A DNA stretch of 8,491 nucleotides from an uncultured Bacteroidota bacterium (GTDB lineage: Bacteria; Bacteroidota; Bacteroidia; Bacteroidales; SZUA-534), in contig CALBPW010000479.1 in assembly GCA_937899145.1 (NCBI GenBank), positions 1 to 8,491 of the forward strand, read 5' to 3'. Within the stretch, counting starts at the first letter, position 1. Every line of letters starts with the position of its first letter. Below the pieces are notes generated by a model. That model made no database searches, was not told the DNA's origin, and saw nothing but the letters and a program-made list of their open reading frames with translations. This document shows positions 6,713-8,491 of the stretch, one piece after another. The position numbers were made by a program, and so were the translations under genes.

Positions 6713-6871
6713 ATTGTTTTTTGAACTTACTCCAATACTAAAAACGTCATTTTCCCGTATTTCCCCGAGACCTCGCGCGGGTATTCGGCACAAAACTTAA
6801 GAAAAGTAAAGAAAACCGCCCATGTCTTTCACAAGACAATCTCAATATGCACAAAAATGTAAAAACGTCAA
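6713..6871. other. Spacer containing the probable chimeric junction; no gene seen
   Basis: I see no convincing coding frame here apart from the tail of the AT-rich frame (6842-6870). Hand-counted G+C over 6781-6860 is 28 of 80, bacterial-like, and a GC-rich patch with CGAG/CTCG pairing lies around 6764-6780. An 11-base direct repeat, TAAAAACGTCA, occurs at 6739-6749 and 6860-6870. The second copy sits where the neighbouring protein's repeat pattern breaks off, so the best breakpoint estimate is about 6865-6872, within a possible range of roughly 6780-6872. Confidence 0.55.
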
Positions 6872-8480
6872 AATTGATATAATAGCATCATTTTTCTTAT
6901 CATTATAACCTTTAAGCATTTTTATGATATCATCTTTTGGTTCTTTAAAAAGACCATTATGAACATGATCTGAATATAAATAATCCTCGAATAATTGTTT
7001 TATTTTATTTTTCATTTTAGGTGTATCTTCTAATTTGCTTTTCCATGTATCTAAAACCCTCTTTTTTTGGTAATTTTCTAAATCAGGTATAATTTTGTTG
7101 ACAATATTTTTTAATAAATTTTTTTTCTTATTTTCCTTTGCCAAATTATTCAATTTATCTAATATATCTTTTTCATGCATTTTTTTTAAGCCTAATTTAA
7201 ACAATTTGCATCCCTTTCTGATTTGTTTGATTTTATTCAAGTAATCTAAACTTATTAAATTCGCTCTCCATTTTAATAAGGCTGCTCTCAGTTTTGCTTC
7301 GTTGTTCATTTTTTCTTTCACTTTTTGAGATGTTGCAATTTGTTTAACCAGCAAACTTTTTAAGTATTGTTCTCTGATAAGTTGAATTTGCTTTTTCCAT
7401 CTACTCATGGCAAAATTTAAATTTTTTTTATCATTATCTCTTAAGGCACTCAAAATTGTTTTTGCTGCATGATATAAATCTTTCTCTTTTAATTTAATTA
7501 ATTGTATTTTCTTTTGCCAAGTATGAAAAGCTTTGGCTAAAGGTTCAGTATCATTATATTTAATTATTCTTCTTATTTTTGTTTTTATTTTAGTAGTACG
7601 ATTTGGATCTATTTTAGTGCTTCTTTTCCACCATTTTAAAAAATATAAATGTAACAAATTTTTTTTGTTCTTATCAACAGCTTTAAATAAATTATTTGCT
7701 CCTTCTTTTTTCAATACTTTTTTTATTTTTGTTTTATACATTTCATAAATTATTTTCCTATTAGGAGCTTTAAATACTTCTGTTAATTTATCTAATCCTT
7801 TAATGAAATTGATATCTAGTTCTTTTTTTCTACTACCATATCTCCATTTAGTGAAATATTTAGATAGCAATTTCTTTTTATCATTTTCATTTAAATATAC
7901 TTTTAGATTATATAACATTCTAGTCTTCAATTGTTTAGCATTTCCATCCAGAGTATTTTTTCTCCATCTTCCTAAAAGGTTTCTCATTTTATCTCTCAAA
8001 GCTCTTTGTTCCTGGTTTTTATAGTTCTTTAATAATTTTTGTAAATATCTTGTTGGATTCTTACTATTCCTGATTTTATCAAAAGGTTCTTTAACAGCAT
8101 TATTTTTAACATTTTTTGCTATGGTATTTAATAAATTATTTATTTTTGGATAATATTCTTCATCTTTTTTACTCATGTCTCTCCATTGGAAGAACGCTCT
8201 CATCAATTTTTCTCTATCATTTCTATTTTTTACATTCTTTATATTAATATCTATTATTTTCGCTTTATAGCTATTTATATTTATATGTTCTGCTTCTTTT
8301 TCACATAATCTTCTCCATCGATCAAAGCATTCCCTCAGAGATGTTCTTGGCTCACTCAATTTTTCATATAATTTACTTAATAATAAAGGTCTATAATCTT
8401 TTCTTAATTTTTGATATAATCTATTCAATAAATCCCTTAATCTTCTGTGATATAAATTGTTCAAAATATCTCCTCCCTTT
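6842..8480 (-). CDS. Fragment of a eukaryote-like Sfi1-type Trp-repeat protein (foreign, both ends missing)
   Basis: The frame is open to the right edge. An apparent start at 8464 is TTG, and the codons before it (KGGDIL on to the adapter) stay open, so the true N-terminus is missing. Counted from that TTG there are 540 residues, rich in Lys, Asn and Leu, probably all helical, without signal peptide or membrane segment. Trp recurs at 50, 94, 167, 207, 278, 316, 356, 399 and 474. The steps are 36-44 residues, or about twice that where one Trp is lost. The units resemble NDKKxLxxAFxxWRK. Such F-x-x-W repeats on long helices are known from Sfi1-like centrin-binding proteins of eukaryotic microtubule-organising centres. 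Arg is mostly AGA and two counted lines have 10 and 13 G+C of 60, unlike the bacterial genes. Residues after about 532 (TFLHFCAY, then TGA) probably come from the junction, so this is not a natural C-terminus. The family call is by pattern only. Confidence 0.6.
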
Positions 8481-8491
8481 AGATCGGAAGA
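8481..8491. other. Untrimmed Illumina TruSeq adapter
   Basis: AGATCGGAAGA is identical to the first 11 bases of the standard Illumina adapter AGATCGGAAGAGC and sits at the very last bases of the window. This is library sequence rather than genome, and it shows that the contig ends at the physical end of a sequenced insert. Bases 8481-8491 should be masked, and the codons read from them (SSD and part of L) are not biological. Confidence 0.95.

Noticed and set aside
6842..8464. A novel bacterial effector, toxin or defence protein of 540 residues beside bamD.
   Set aside because: Composition, codon use, Trp-repeat type, the missing ends and the adapter fit a foreign fragment better. No secretion signal or enzyme motif is present.
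8462..8480. A GGGAGGAG sequence seven bases ahead of a TTG (minus strand), looking like a strong ribosome site and start for the 540-residue frame.
   Set aside because: The frame stays open through these bases (codons KGGDIL) up to the adapter, the bacterial part shows no Shine-Dalgarno use, and a eukaryotic gene would not use it. It is most likely internal coding sequence.

Overview
The window reads as a fragment of a Bacteroidetes (probably Bacteroidales-like) chromosome joined at its right end to unrelated, very AT-rich DNA, with sequencing adapter at the last bases. The Bacteroidetes assignment rests on the gene set and order (bamD, rpoZ, coaBC, DUF4835), on the Bacteroidetes-type omega subunit, on the lineage-type promoter TAnnTTTG with a -33 box 19 bases upstream in front of bamD, and on the lack of Shine-Dalgarno sequences at the starts.

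Region 1 to about 6870 (bacterial). All genes lie on the minus strand, so transcription runs right to left: bamD (outer-membrane assembly lipoprotein), rpoZ (RNA polymerase omega), coaBC (coenzyme A synthesis), a DUF4835 exported protein, a COG1092-type SAM methyltransferase, folC (folate polyglutamylation), then the N-terminal third of clpB (disaggregase), cut by the left edge. From bamD to the methyltransferase the genes are packed with gaps of 2, 2 and 18 bases and one 17-base overlap, and look like one operon driven by the promoter at 6682-6712. folC follows after 163 bases containing a 14-bp tandem repeat. clpB has its own 363-base upstream region with a diverged 52-53 bp duplication, TGACA-type half-sites and an 8-bp inverted repeat, as expected for a separately controlled stress gene.

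Region about 6870 to 8480 (foreign). One minus-strand frame is open from the right edge to a TGA at 6842. It encodes a Lys/Arg-rich helical protein with tryptophan repeats of roughly 36-44 residues, (L)xxxFxxW(R/K), resembling the centrin-binding repeats of eukaryotic Sfi1-like proteins. G+C falls to about 17-22% in hand-counted lines, against 37-50% in the bacterial genes. The repeat pattern stops exactly where the next Trp is due, near 6868. The last 11 bases (8481-8491) equal the start of the Illumina TruSeq adapter. The simplest reading is a chimeric contig (amplification, ligation or assembly) joining a bacterium to a protist, perhaps its host, rather than a new bacterial system. Gene transfer cannot be excluded from sequence alone.

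No CRISPR array, tRNA, rRNA or insertion sequence was recognised. The most useful results are the adapter and junction, which should stop the 540-residue frame being annotated as a novel bacterial protein, and the regulatory architecture upstream of clpB and bamD.
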